Below, in pieces: positions 8,580 to 16,485 of a stretch of DNA of 64,000 nucleotides. Source of the DNA: a bacterium (GTDB lineage: Bacteria; Hinthialibacterota; Hinthialibacteria; Hinthialibacterales; Hinthialibacteraceae); assembly GCA_016125385.1 (NCBI GenBank), contig WGLV01000014.1, positions 23,307-87,306 on the forward strand, written 5' to 3'. The notes beneath the pieces were generated by a model, which saw only the letters and a program-made list of their open reading frames with translations, was not told where the DNA came from and did no database searches. The position numbers were made by a program, and so were the translations under genes. Position 1 is the stretch's first letter. Every line of letters begins with the position of its first letter.

Positions 8580-9545
8580 ATGACTCAGCGCTTGACGGTT
8601 TCAGTTCTATTTCCATGTTTCCTGGCGGCGGCGGGGCTGCTCTTTCTGGGGTGCGACCCCGAGAAGGAGTCGATTGAGAACTTTCCTCACAAGCCCCATA
8701 TCGAGCAGGAAATCTCCTGTGACACCTGCCACGCCGTCGAGGCGGAGGGCATCGCTATGCCCACGCTCGATACCTGTCTGACCTGCCACGACGTCGAAGA
8801 AGACGAAGCGTATAATCGCTGTTCAACCTGTCACGACAAAGTTGACGTTCACCTCTCCAACGACATGGGAGAGAAGGTCGTTCAGCATCAGAAAATCTTC
8901 AGTAAGCTCATACCAAAAGAGTGGGCGGACGTGAAGTACAAGCACGCCGAGTATTGGGAAGACACCGAAAACTGCCTCCTTTGCCATACCAATATCGCAA
9001 GCGCGATGGGATCTTCGCTGGATAACCTGCCTTCCATGAAAACGGCGATATCCGTGCAGGAGCAGTTTGGTTTCTCCACTGAATGCTCCGTTTGTCACCT
9101 TGAAATCAATAAGTTGAATCCTCCCGCCAGCCACGACAAATCGTGGGAAAAGATGCACGGGCGCATGGCGGTGTTCAGCAACAAGCAGGATTGCCTTATG
9201 TGCCATCAGGAAGCCACCTGCCAGGCGTGTCATGAGGTTCAGAAGCCAGACAACCATACCAGTCTGTTCCGCCGTCAGACGCACGGCCTGTTGGCTTCAT
9301 TCGACCGGGACAAGTGTCAGACCTGTCACCGCGTCGATGAATGCGAAACATGCCACCGCGCCAGCGCGCAGCCCATCCCGGCGGCGTCTTACCATACTCC
9401 GGACGCCTCCTGTCTGACCTGCCATGATCCGATGGCCGCGCAGGGACCCTCGCCGCGTCCGCCACAGCGCCTGTTCAAGCCCATGCCTCACCGCCTGATG
9501 ATGGGAGTGACATCGCAGAAGTGCTTGGAGTGCCATTCTTTCTGA
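8580..9545 (+). CDS. Undecaheme cytochrome c lipoprotein
   Basis: The protein has 321 residues. The N-terminus is a lipoprotein-like signal with cysteine after L-L-F-L-G, so it is probably lipid-anchored. Eleven CxxCH sites are packed into about 290 residues: C-D-T-C-H, C-L-T-C-H, C-S-T-C-H, C-L-L-C-H, C-S-V-C-H, C-L-M-C-H, C-Q-A-C-H, C-Q-T-C-H, C-E-T-C-H, C-L-T-C-H and C-L-E-C-H. The first sites follow an F-P-H-K-P-H segment, as in c3/c7-type cytochromes where free histidines are axial ligands. The ATG follows the barrel stop by one base. It is the best candidate for the heme wire inside or beside the barrel. Whether it faces the periplasm or the outside cannot be read from the sequence. Confidence 0.88.
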   Translation: MTQRLTVSVLFPCFLAAAGLLFLGCDPEKESIENFPHKPHIEQEISCDTCHAVEAEGIAMPTLDTCLTCHDVEEDEAYNRCSTCHDKVDVHLSNDMGEKVVQHQKIFSKLIPKEWADVKYKHAEYWEDTENCLLCHTNIASAMGSSLDNLPSMKTAISVQEQFGFSTECSVCHLEINKLNPPASHDKSWEKMHGRMAVFSNKQDCLMCHQEATCQACHEVQKPDNHTSLFRRQTHGLLASFDRDKCQTCHRVDECETCHRASAQPIPAASYHTPDASCLTCHDPMAAQGPSPRPPQRLFKPMPHRLMMGVTSQKCLECHSF

Positions 9546-9569
9546 GTGACGACCGATAAGAATCCATCC

Positions 9570-9599
9570 AAAAGACGCGCCTGTCCGGCGCGTCTTTTT
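9570..9599 (+). terminator. Rho-independent terminator of the cytochrome operon
   Basis: A 12-base-pair stem, AAAAGACGCGCC paired with GGCGCGTCTTTT, encloses a 5-base loop (TGTCC) and is followed by a T run. It lies 25 bases after the stop of the undecaheme lipoprotein gene. Confidence 0.9.
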
Positions 9600-10139
9600 C
9601 GTTTGCGAATGAGAAGGGGTACAGGGGGAAAATAACAAAATTGAAAAAACTTCTTGAATTTCGATGAATTTTATATAAATAATATATTTGACGTCCGAGC
9701 GACGTTCAGATAGATTAGACCGAAAATCTGGTTTTGTTGCGGTGTTTGGCGATTGTAGCGTGTATAAATGAATGGTTTTGAGTGAGTCTGTATTGTGAAG
9801 CCGGGATGTCAGGTCTGGTGAATTGTAATTTGTTCTTTCGATGGTTTGATACGCGTAAGTTGTTGTTTTTTAGTATGTTATGTCTTGTTTTGAATAACTG
9901 TGCGATTTTTCCGCATCTGGTAAAAGTATCTATCACACGGTCCGGATAACAGGGTTGTGAGAATATGATGATTCAAGCAAAAAAATCAGAGTCTGGCTGG
10001 ACTTCAGCGATTTTTTCCAGTACTCTACCCAGTAGCTTTGGAAGCCTCTCAACAGGTTGAATTTCATTCGGCTTTTTCTGAAAAATCGGGTAGAATGAAT
10101 CCTGTTTGTTCAAAGCCGTAAGCAAGGTATATCGAAGAA
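9600..10139. other. Long AT-rich gap, no protein gene seen
   Basis: This gap of 540 bases has no frame that looks coding; a 73-residue frame on the minus strand has no ribosome site and an implausible composition. A TTGACG box at 9688-9693 and TAGATT at 9711-9716, 17 bases apart, resemble a sigma-70 promoter reading rightward. Near 9980-10016 an A run and a matching T run flank a short GC-containing segment and could fold into a terminator-like hairpin. The stretch could therefore make a small RNA or be a long leader of the PHP gene; both are guesses. Confidence 0.35.
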
Positions 10140-11141
10140 ATGATGTTGCTGCCCACTTCGTACCGCGATCGAATCCTATCCTTCGAACAGAGTGAGGAGA
10201 ACGTCCGTCAGGGCTACGCTCCCGCCGATCTTCACGTCCACTCCTCCTGTTCGCATGACGTACTTCCTTTTCCCGACTTCCATCCCGAAGCGATATATCA
10301 GGAAGCGCTGAAGAAGGATTTCGCGTATATCACGATCACCGACCACGACACGATGGAAGCCTATGACATCATCGGCTGGGATCGTGAGCGGCTTGTGACC
10401 GGCGTAGAGATCACGTTGCGAGATCCGATTCGTGTGGGGCACACGATTCACGTAAACGTATACGAACTCAACAAGAAACAGTTCGAGGAACTGCGTTCGA
10501 TCGCGGTGTTCGATCAGAACATCGAAACCTTTATTTCGTTTTTGCGCGATCAGAACCTGCCTTATACCTATAACCATCCCTTCTGGTTCGTTACGCACGA
10601 CAAACCCAATTACCGCGCCGTGGAAGAGATCATCGAACTGTTCCCCGTGATTGAGTACAACATGAAGCGCGTTCGCCGGAAGAACCTGATGGCGCTGTGG
10701 CTGGCGGCGAAATACGGCAAGGGCATCATCGCCTCGACCGACACGCATATCGGCCAGTTGGGCCGTGCATATACGCTGTCGAAGGGCGATACATTCCGCG
10801 AGTATTTTCAAAACATCGCGGATTGCAACGCTTTTATCGTGCCTCAGGACCTGACGTTGAAGAATCTCAATTACGAGATCGCCACCTGGATTGAAGTTTT
10901 GTTCAACCTCGATGAAACGACGCCCGGGGCGACGCGGTATACCGGTATCGGCGTGGTGGACCGATTTATCAATTTCTGTGCGGCCAATACGTATGAAGAT
11001 TATCCGCGCGTGTTTCCAATCATGGAGCGCTGTTTTCAGGAGTTGGCGCGCACGGGTCTCTTCTCGCTGTTGTATCTCAGTTCTCAGAATCACAAAGCGC
11101 GCAAAATCCGCAAGCTGCTTGAGATTCCCGACCTGGCCTGA
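10140..11141 (+). CDS. PHP-domain metal-dependent phosphoesterase
   Basis: The protein has 333 residues with no signal peptide or membrane helix. The N-terminal half carries the PHP motifs: D-L-H-V-H-S-S-C-S-H-D near residue 25, I-T-D-H-D-T near residue 64, and S-T-D-T-H-I-G near residue 200. These histidines and aspartates bind the catalytic metals in the family (histidinol phosphatase, polymerase-associated PHP and nucleotide phosphoesterases). The substrate is not known. The C-terminal 100 residues are helical and unassigned. It lies 181 bases before btaA on the same strand; since a promoter-like pair precedes btaA, co-transcription is uncertain. ATG 10140 and ATG 10143 are both possible starts, without a strong ribosome site. 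Confidence 0.8.
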   Translation: MMLLPTSYRDRILSFEQSEENVRQGYAPADLHVHSSCSHDVLPFPDFHPEAIYQEALKKDFAYITITDHDTMEAYDIIGWDRERLVTGVEITLRDPIRVGHTIHVNVYELNKKQFEELRSIAVFDQNIETFISFLRDQNLPYTYNHPFWFVTHDKPNYRAVEEIIELFPVIEYNMKRVRRKNLMALWLAAKYGKGIIASTDTHIGQLGRAYTLSKGDTFREYFQNIADCNAFIVPQDLTLKNLNYEIATWIEVLFNLDETTPGATRYTGIGVVDRFINFCAANTYEDYPRVFPIMERCFQELARTGLFSLLYLSSQNHKARKIRKLLEIPDLA

Positions 11142-11261
11142 CGCGGTTTTGCCTGGACGTCCCGATCGCTACGCCTCGCCCCTCCACGGATTATCCGCCC
11201 GCGAAGCATACGAAATGACATCCAATCTCAGGCCGAACGGCTTTGCGCCTATCCGCGCTCA

Positions 11262-11291
11262 TTGATGGATACGGCGGCTTTCGGCTACAAT
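11262..11291 (+). promoter_or_regulatory. Candidate sigma-70 promoter of btaAB
   Basis: TTGATG at 11262 and TACAAT at 11286 are separated by 18 bases. Transcription would begin near 11298, leaving a leader of about 25 bases that contains the btaA ribosome site. No Pho-box-like direct repeat was noticed beside it. Confidence 0.45.
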
Positions 11292-11322
11292 CCAGTGCGA
11301 TTTCATCTTGAAGGATGGTTCC

Positions 11323-12546
11323 ATGACCGTTGAATCACCGTCTTTGATCAAACACGCCGTAGAACATCATTCCGCCGCCAGCAAAAAAGGCCTTCTCGAA
11401 CGCTTGTTCACCTATTGGTTCGACGGTTTCGTCTATAACCAGATATGGGAAGACCCGCGCGTCGACATGGAAGCGTTACGGCTCGATTCGAACAGCCGAA
11501 TCATGACCATCGCGTCAGGCGGCTGCAACATTCTCAACTATCTGACCGCCGGTCCCGCCGCGATTCACGCCGTCGATCTGAACCAGTATCACGTTCATTT
11601 CACAACGCTCAAATTCACCGCGCTGCGTTGTCTGCCCAATCACGAGGCGTTCTTTGACTTTTACGGTTACGCCAACAAGCGTGAAAACGTGGCGAATTAT
11701 TACAAGTACATCCGCGAGAATCTGCCCGAGGCGACCCGCGAATATTGGGAAACCGGCGGCATCGGCAGCGCGCCCCGCATTCATTATTTTGAGAACAACA
11801 TCTATAACTACGGCGCGATGGGCAAGTTCATCGGTTTTGTGCACCGGTTGTGCATCTGGTTCGCCGAACATCCCCGCGAGATGCTGAAGGTGACCGATCT
11901 CGACAAGCGAACGGCGTTATTTAACGAGAAATTTTCTCCGTTCTTCGACCGCTGGCTGGTCAAGACGCTGGGGCGTATGCCGTTCATGTTTTACAGCCTG
12001 GGGATTCCGCCGCAGCAGTTCGAGTGCATGAAGCGCGAGTGTAACGGTCAGCTCAACGAATTGTGCCGCGACCGCATCCACCGGATGGCGTTGCAGTTTC
12101 CCATTGATGACAACTATTTCGCCTGGCAGGCGTTTGACCGACGATACGACACTGAAAACCGCGTGGCGATTCCCGATTATCTGAAGGAAGAGAACTACGC
12201 AGCGGTGAAAACTGGTCTCGACAAGGTGACGCTCGACCTGATCTCCACGACCAACTTCCTGAAAAAACAGCCCGACGATTCGATGAACCGTTTCATCCTG
12301 CTCGATTCGATGGATTGGATGGACGCCGCCGACATCACCGAACTCTGGTCGGAAATCGCGCGCGTGGGGCAACCCGGCAGCCGCGTTATCTTCCGAACCG
12401 CCGCCTGGGATTCGCCCATTGAGCCTTCATTACCAGCCGATTTGATGGCGCGATTTCATTATTACGAAGAAGATTCGAAGCGGCTCTTTCAGCAGGACCG
12501 CTCGGCGATCTATGGCGGTTTTCACATCTATGAATTGAAGGGTTGA
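11323..12546 (+). CDS. btaA: S-adenosylmethionine:diacylglycerol 3-amino-3-carboxypropyltransferase
   Basis: The protein has 407 residues and matches BtaA (DUF3419). Family signatures are the N-terminal W-F-D-G-F-V-Y-N-Q-I-W-E-D-P-R-V-D, the SAM-binding region I-A-S-G-G-C-N-I-L-N-Y with A-V-D-L-N following, and the late L-L-D-S-M-D-W-M segment. BtaA moves the aminocarboxypropyl group of SAM onto diacylglycerol, the first step of the betaine lipid DGTS. AAGGA lies 7 bases before the ATG at 11323; an in-frame TTG at 11308 lies upstream of that ribosome site and is rejected. The gene is followed after 14 bases by btaB, giving the complete two-step pathway. The protein should act at the inner face of the cytoplasmic membrane. 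Confidence 0.93.
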   Translation: MTVESPSLIKHAVEHHSAASKKGLLERLFTYWFDGFVYNQIWEDPRVDMEALRLDSNSRIMTIASGGCNILNYLTAGPAAIHAVDLNQYHVHFTTLKFTALRCLPNHEAFFDFYGYANKRENVANYYKYIRENLPEATREYWETGGIGSAPRIHYFENNIYNYGAMGKFIGFVHRLCIWFAEHPREMLKVTDLDKRTALFNEKFSPFFDRWLVKTLGRMPFMFYSLGIPPQQFECMKRECNGQLNELCRDRIHRMALQFPIDDNYFAWQAFDRRYDTENRVAIPDYLKEENYAAVKTGLDKVTLDLISTTNFLKKQPDDSMNRFILLDSMDWMDAADITELWSEIARVGQPGSRVIFRTAAWDSPIEPSLPADLMARFHYYEEDSKRLFQQDRSAIYGGFHIYELKG

Positions 12547-12560
12547 TAGAGACCAGAGAT

Positions 12561-13229
12561 ATGAATCAAACCGCCGACCACGCCGCACTCATGGACCGCA
12601 TCTATCGCTATCAGCGGTTTGTCTACGATCTCAGCCGCAAGTATTACCTTCTGGGCCGCGACGCTCTGATTCAGGAGATGGACGTCAAACCCGGCGATCA
12701 TGTTCTGGAAATGGGATGCGGTACGGCGCGTAACTTGATCCTGCTGGCTAAGCTCCGCCCCGACGCGACGTTGTATGGCATTGACGCATCACAGGAGATG
12801 CTCAATACCGCGCAGATCAAAGTCGACCGCGCCGGACTGACCGATCGGATTATTTTGAAACACGCTCTCGCGGAAGACGTTGAATACGGGAAGACCTTCG
12901 GGCTCGACCGGCCGTTTGATGCGGTGTTTTTCTCTTACTCTCTGTCTATGATTCCAACCTGGAAGCAGGCGGTTCAAACCGCGCTCAAAAACCTCAAACC
13001 GGGGGGGACGGTTTACATTGTCGACTTCTGGGACCAGGGCGGTTGGCCCGGTTGGTTTCAGGGGATGTTGAAAGGCTGGCTGGCGTTATTTCACGTCAGG
13101 CATGAACCGGAATTGCTCGATTATCTCAAGACGTTTGAAAACGCGGGCGCCGACCGTATTCAGATCGATTCCATCTTTCGGCGCTATGCATTCAAAACCC
13201 GCCTCCGCAAGGAAACCCCGTCCGCCTGA
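12561..13229 (+). CDS. btaB: Diacylglyceryl-homoserine N-methyltransferase
   Basis: The protein has 222 residues: a class I SAM methyltransferase with the motif I glycine loop V-L-E-M-G-C-G-T-A-R-N near residue 55 and an acidic G-I-D-A-S motif II. In DGTS synthesis BtaB adds three methyl groups to the homoserine amine made by BtaA. The assignment rests on the tight btaA-btaB pairing plus the N-terminal Y-R-Y-Q-R-F-V-Y-D-L-S-R-K-Y-Y-L-L-G-R-D segment typical of BtaB. The start is ATG 12561; a TTG at 12543 overlaps the btaA stop but has no better ribosome site. Confidence 0.88.
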   Translation: MNQTADHAALMDRIYRYQRFVYDLSRKYYLLGRDALIQEMDVKPGDHVLEMGCGTARNLILLAKLRPDATLYGIDASQEMLNTAQIKVDRAGLTDRIILKHALAEDVEYGKTFGLDRPFDAVFFSYSLSMIPTWKQAVQTALKNLKPGGTVYIVDFWDQGGWPGWFQGMLKGWLALFHVRHEPELLDYLKTFENAGADRIQIDSIFRRYAFKTRLRKETPSA

Positions 13230-13556
13230 TTAACCGTGCTCCATCGCATCGCGCAGGATGGAGTTAATTTTAGACTGATAACCGGGGCCCTGATTTTTCA
13301 GCCATTCAAGTAAATCTGCGTCTAACCGGATGGTAATCCGTTCTTTTGGATGTAGTTTGGGCGGTCTTCCACGCTGGTTCAGATGAGCGTTGGCGTTTTC
13401 TTCACCAACATACTCGTGTAATGACTCCCGAGCTGGACGGGCTCGGGAAAAATCCTCATCCGTCCATTCCGGGTTCTCAACATCCTTTTCGATTCCGCGC
13501 TGTATGGCGGCGTTCTCATGTTTCCCGGGCGTTTTTATCCGTGAATGTTTTTTCAT
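13230..13556 (-). CDS. brnA: BrnA-family antitoxin
   Basis: The protein has 108 residues. The C-terminal third (R-I-T-I-R-L-D-A-D-L-L-E-W-L-K then G-P-G-Y-Q-S-K-I-N-S-I-L-R) is the ribbon-helix-helix DNA-binding part of BrnA antitoxins, preceded by the usual G-R-P-P-K-L segment. BrnA binds and neutralises the ribonuclease BrnT and represses its own operon. The start ATG at 13556 lies inside the 3' end of the upstream brnT frame (41-base overlap), which suits a toxin-first brnTA operon. The stop is adjacent to the convergent btaB stop. This gene is intact while its toxin partner is broken. Confidence 0.85.
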   Translation of the reverse strand: MKKHSRIKTPGKHENAAIQRGIEKDVENPEWTDEDFSRARPARESLHEYVGEENANAHLNQRGRPPKLHPKERITIRLDADLLEWLKNQGPGYQSKINSILRDAMEHG

Positions 13557-13808
13557 ACCGTCCAGCCTCTCTGCTATTCGCCCTGCGCAAACTGATTATG
13601 CGAATATTTCTTCTCCTCGGTGTAAAAACCAAGCAATGCAATCGATCGCCAAGCGGAGCTAATGCGATGTACCTGGTTTCGCCATATTCCTTTCTTTTAT
13701 CTTGTTTTATATGAGCGAATTCCCATTCAAAATCTTCAACATCTCTAAAATCCACCTCGTGATATGAAGATTCCTTAGCCGTTTGGTTTCATCCCATTCA
13801 TACTTCAT
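13516..13808 (-). pseudogene. brnT: BrnT-family toxin, frameshifted
   Basis: From ATG 13808 the frame reads M-K-Y-E-W-D-E-T-K-R-L-R-N-L-H, the usual BrnT N-terminus, then loses homology. The rest of BrnT (V-D-F-R-D-V-E-D-F through I-R-I-I-S-L-R-R-A-N-S-R-E and Y-E-K) continues in another frame to 13516. Removing two bases (an extra AT in C-A-T-A-T-C-A-C near 13761-13766) joins the two parts as N-L-H-H-E-V-D-F, close to the family consensus K-H-G-V-x-F. BrnT is a small ribonuclease toxin. The gene is therefore probably inactive, or the two bases are an assembly error. A shorter product from the GTG at 13755 would lack the N-terminus. Confidence 0.78.
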
Positions 13809-13912
13809 TGATTAATTGTACATACAAAAAAGAGGAAATCCATCTTTTTATGGTTAGAACCCATGATGAGACGCTCTTTTTCATATGAGATCAAACGGAA
13901 TATAAATCGCTG

Positions 13913-16270
13913 TTATTGCGTTTTGATCAGCCATACTTCGTTAAGCCGGGATTCCTGACGCCAGTTGACGCCCGGTTCGTAGGGATCGTCAAAAGTGACT
14001 TCGATGATTCCATCCTTCAAGGCGTCCGCGGGGACGGGAAATTCCTTGATTTCGCCGATCTCTTTCCCATACACAGTCGGCTTCACCGGTTCGCCGTCCA
14101 CGCGGGGCAACGCATCTTTGTACCCGGTCATGCGCAGCACGTACTTACCGTGAGGATCGAGCCCGGCGTAACGTAAGCCGAGAGGCCAGTCCATCTTGGT
14201 TATCCACGACGGGCGGAGGCGGCTTTTGCCGGAGTTCCACCACATCCAATCAGGGTTTGGATTGATCTCCACCTCGGGATCGGTGTTGACGTCTTCACCG
14301 CGAATTACATGCGGCGATTTAGCGACGTTGCCGATGTCGTCGTAATAACTGCCGGGGCCCGGGTGTTCCCATGTCCGGATGGTTTCGAGACGGCGCCACT
14401 GTTCAGTTTCGTCTTTGAAAAGGCGAATTTCGGTGAACTGGTCTTCAAGCCACCAGCGATCGTTAAGGGGATGATCGATGAAGTCGAGCACGGCGCCGCG
14501 CTCCGGGCCGCTGGCGTGATATTTTTCGACGCTGGTCTGAAGGCCGATGGATTGATTGAGCGCTTCGCACAAATCGATGATCCGCTGACGCAGTTTGGGC
14601 GCGGCGGCGTGCTCATCGGCCTTCGCGAGAATTTTGAGCGCGCGGTCCATTGCGGCTGACGGCGTATCATCGGGTGATTTTTTAATCAGCTCATTATTGG
14701 CGTGGTCTTCCAAGGTTTCCTCATAGATCAACCGGCGGCGGTCATACGCGTCGTAATTCGCGCGTAGCAGCATCATCTGCCAGCGCCAGTTATCGTTCAA
14801 CTCGGGGCGCCGTCTTTCGAGTTCGCGCCAGTGTGACAGCGTGGTTTCAACGCCGCCGTTGAGGCGCAACGCGCCTCGCCAGTTCCGCTCCAGCGCAAGA
14901 ATGCCCGCCGCCGCGCCATGAGACACACCGGCGCCGAAGAAAAAGCGCGCGTAATCGAGCACGATTTCATCGATGGGGCGATCGGGATCCCAGGCGATCT
15001 GGCTCCAGACGGCCTTGTTGACGTCATCGTTGACGCCATCTGAATAGGATAGAAAACCGTCCGTATATGGCGCGTAATAGCGTGCGATCTGAGCGTAATA
15101 CACGGGCATGGGATTCACGGGTTCACGCCCGAGGGTGAAGGCGAAGGCCGGATCCCACCACGGCACGGGATACTGGCAGCGCACGGTATGGGTGATGTCG
15201 GGGTAGTGGCGTAATTTGTAACGCGCGGGCAGGCGAAGCCGCGTTTCGGGGATGGGAGGGCTTGAAGGACCCGCCACCACGCCGCCCAGCCAATCGGGCT
15301 GATGGTCATTCAGCCATTGATAGAAATAGTCGACCTGTTCTTCGTCGAATCCCTGTAATGAAATCCACATGCGGGCGCCGGGATGCGTTTCCATCAGTGG
15401 TTTGGAGAGGGCTTCCATGTATGGCAACAGCAGGCGCGGATGGTTGTCGCCGGGATCTCCGCCCGGGACGAAGATGGCGTCGAGCCGGGGGCATTCGCGG
15501 TAAAAGGCCGCGTTTTCTTCCAGCGCTTTCTCTCGAAGCCCGGCGTCGTTCAAGTCAAAGTCGGCCGGAACCCATACCCAGTATTGAATATCGTATTTTT
15601 TGCAGATTTCGCTGATCGCGAGGTTCATTTCGTCACGTGGCGATTTCATGACCGGGCTGGGGCGATCATCCTGAAAGGGGATATTTTCGATGCTGTTCGC
15701 GCCGAAGAGTATCAGTTCGCGGATGTACTGTTCGTATTGCTCCGCGCTCCATGCATCGTATGAATTGGCGGCGGCGCGATAGCCCAGCTGATGACCGCGA
15801 ATCGATTGACGCGGGCTAGAGGTCTCGTCAAGCGGGCCGGGAAGACTGACGCCATCGCCGGAGATTTGAAGCGCGCGCAACAACCGTCCCACGCCGTACA
15901 ACAAGCCGCGCTGACCGTCGCCCGCGACCCATACTCGAGGTGCGCTTTTTGTGGTTTCCTGGGTGAGAATGGTGTAGCCTTCCACGCCGAACGCATCGAC
16001 ACGCATCGCGAATTCCTGGGGAAGAAGCGATTCGAAACGCAGTTTCTCACGCGAGATGATCGTGATCGCGGGAGTTTTTCCGTCCGGTTCCTGTGAAATG
16101 GAAACCGCTCCGCCGCGTTTGTTTATTTCTTCCATCAAGACCTGGGCGGGCAACGCTGCCTCAGCCCCCATCGGGGTAATAACGGCGCCATCAAGCAAGA
16201 CCGGAGCGGCGGTAGACACGAGCGAAATGTAGAAAATCCCCATGAAAATCAAAAAAAAGCGATGCGTCAT
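13913..16270 (-). CDS. Exported glycoside-hydrolase-like protein, family unassigned
   Basis: The protein has 785 residues with a signal peptide ending near S-T-A-A-P. Residues about 25-150 look like the alpha/beta domain found before GH20/GH67/GH84 catalytic barrels (ending L-L-Y-G-V-G-R-L-L-R-A). A TIM-barrel-like region follows, with R-G-H-Q-L-G-Y-R, an F-G-A-N-S-I-E-N-I-P segment, Y-W-V-W-V-P-A and the conserved-looking F-V-P-G-G-D-P-G-D. A C-terminal beta domain (about 650-785) may bind carbohydrate. I recognise this type from Planctomycetes-like genomes but know of no named activity. It is monocistronic and divergent from the propeller protein at 16486, with which it may share regulation. 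Catalytic residues cannot be assigned with certainty. Confidence 0.7.
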   Translation of the reverse strand: MTHRFFLIFMGIFYISLVSTAAPVLLDGAVITPMGAEAALPAQVLMEEINKRGGAVSISQEPDGKTPAITIISREKLRFESLLPQEFAMRVDAFGVEGYTILTQETTKSAPRVWVAGDGQRGLLYGVGRLLRALQISGDGVSLPGPLDETSSPRQSIRGHQLGYRAAANSYDAWSAEQYEQYIRELILFGANSIENIPFQDDRPSPVMKSPRDEMNLAISEICKKYDIQYWVWVPADFDLNDAGLREKALEENAAFYRECPRLDAIFVPGGDPGDNHPRLLLPYMEALSKPLMETHPGARMWISLQGFDEEQVDYFYQWLNDHQPDWLGGVVAGPSSPPIPETRLRLPARYKLRHYPDITHTVRCQYPVPWWDPAFAFTLGREPVNPMPVYYAQIARYYAPYTDGFLSYSDGVNDDVNKAVWSQIAWDPDRPIDEIVLDYARFFFGAGVSHGAAAGILALERNWRGALRLNGGVETTLSHWRELERRRPELNDNWRWQMMLLRANYDAYDRRRLIYEETLEDHANNELIKKSPDDTPSAAMDRALKILAKADEHAAAPKLRQRIIDLCEALNQSIGLQTSVEKYHASGPERGAVLDFIDHPLNDRWWLEDQFTEIRLFKDETEQWRRLETIRTWEHPGPGSYYDDIGNVAKSPHVIRGEDVNTDPEVEINPNPDWMWWNSGKSRLRPSWITKMDWPLGLRYAGLDPHGKYVLRMTGYKDALPRVDGEPVKPTVYGKEIGEIKEFPVPADALKDGIIEVTFDDPYEPGVNWRQESRLNEVWLIKTQ

Positions 16271-16410
16271 TTATTCCATCCTCCAACCATTTTTGTTTCT
16301 CTGAAAATGAGCGTAGAAAATTGAAAATATAACCATAGCACAAGTGGTGATAAAAAACTCTGATTTAATTAGAGACAGAAAATAAATGATGCACTATGCT
16401 TGCGTCAAGA

Positions 16411-16445
16411 TTGACTATTTGAATCTGTCCCGGAAGCGATATAGT
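16411..16445 (+). promoter_or_regulatory. Candidate promoter for the propeller gene
   Basis: TATAGT at 16440-16445 resembles a -10 box. The upstream boxes are TTGACT (16411, spacing too long at 23) and TTGAAT (16419, spacing 15). The stretch lies in the AT-rich gap between two divergent genes. Weak evidence. Confidence 0.3.
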
Positions 16446-16485
16446 AAGAAACCCTAAATAATCTGATTTGACGAGGATGGGAAGA

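Noticed and set aside
9715..9936. A 73-residue minus-strand frame in the long AT-rich gap
   Set aside because: No ribosome site, no hydrophobic or domain pattern, and a composition that follows the AT-rich DNA.
10176..11093. A 305-residue minus-strand frame covering the PHP gene
   Set aside because: The opposite strand carries intact PHP metal motifs; this frame shows no domain and is a shadow of high-GC codons.
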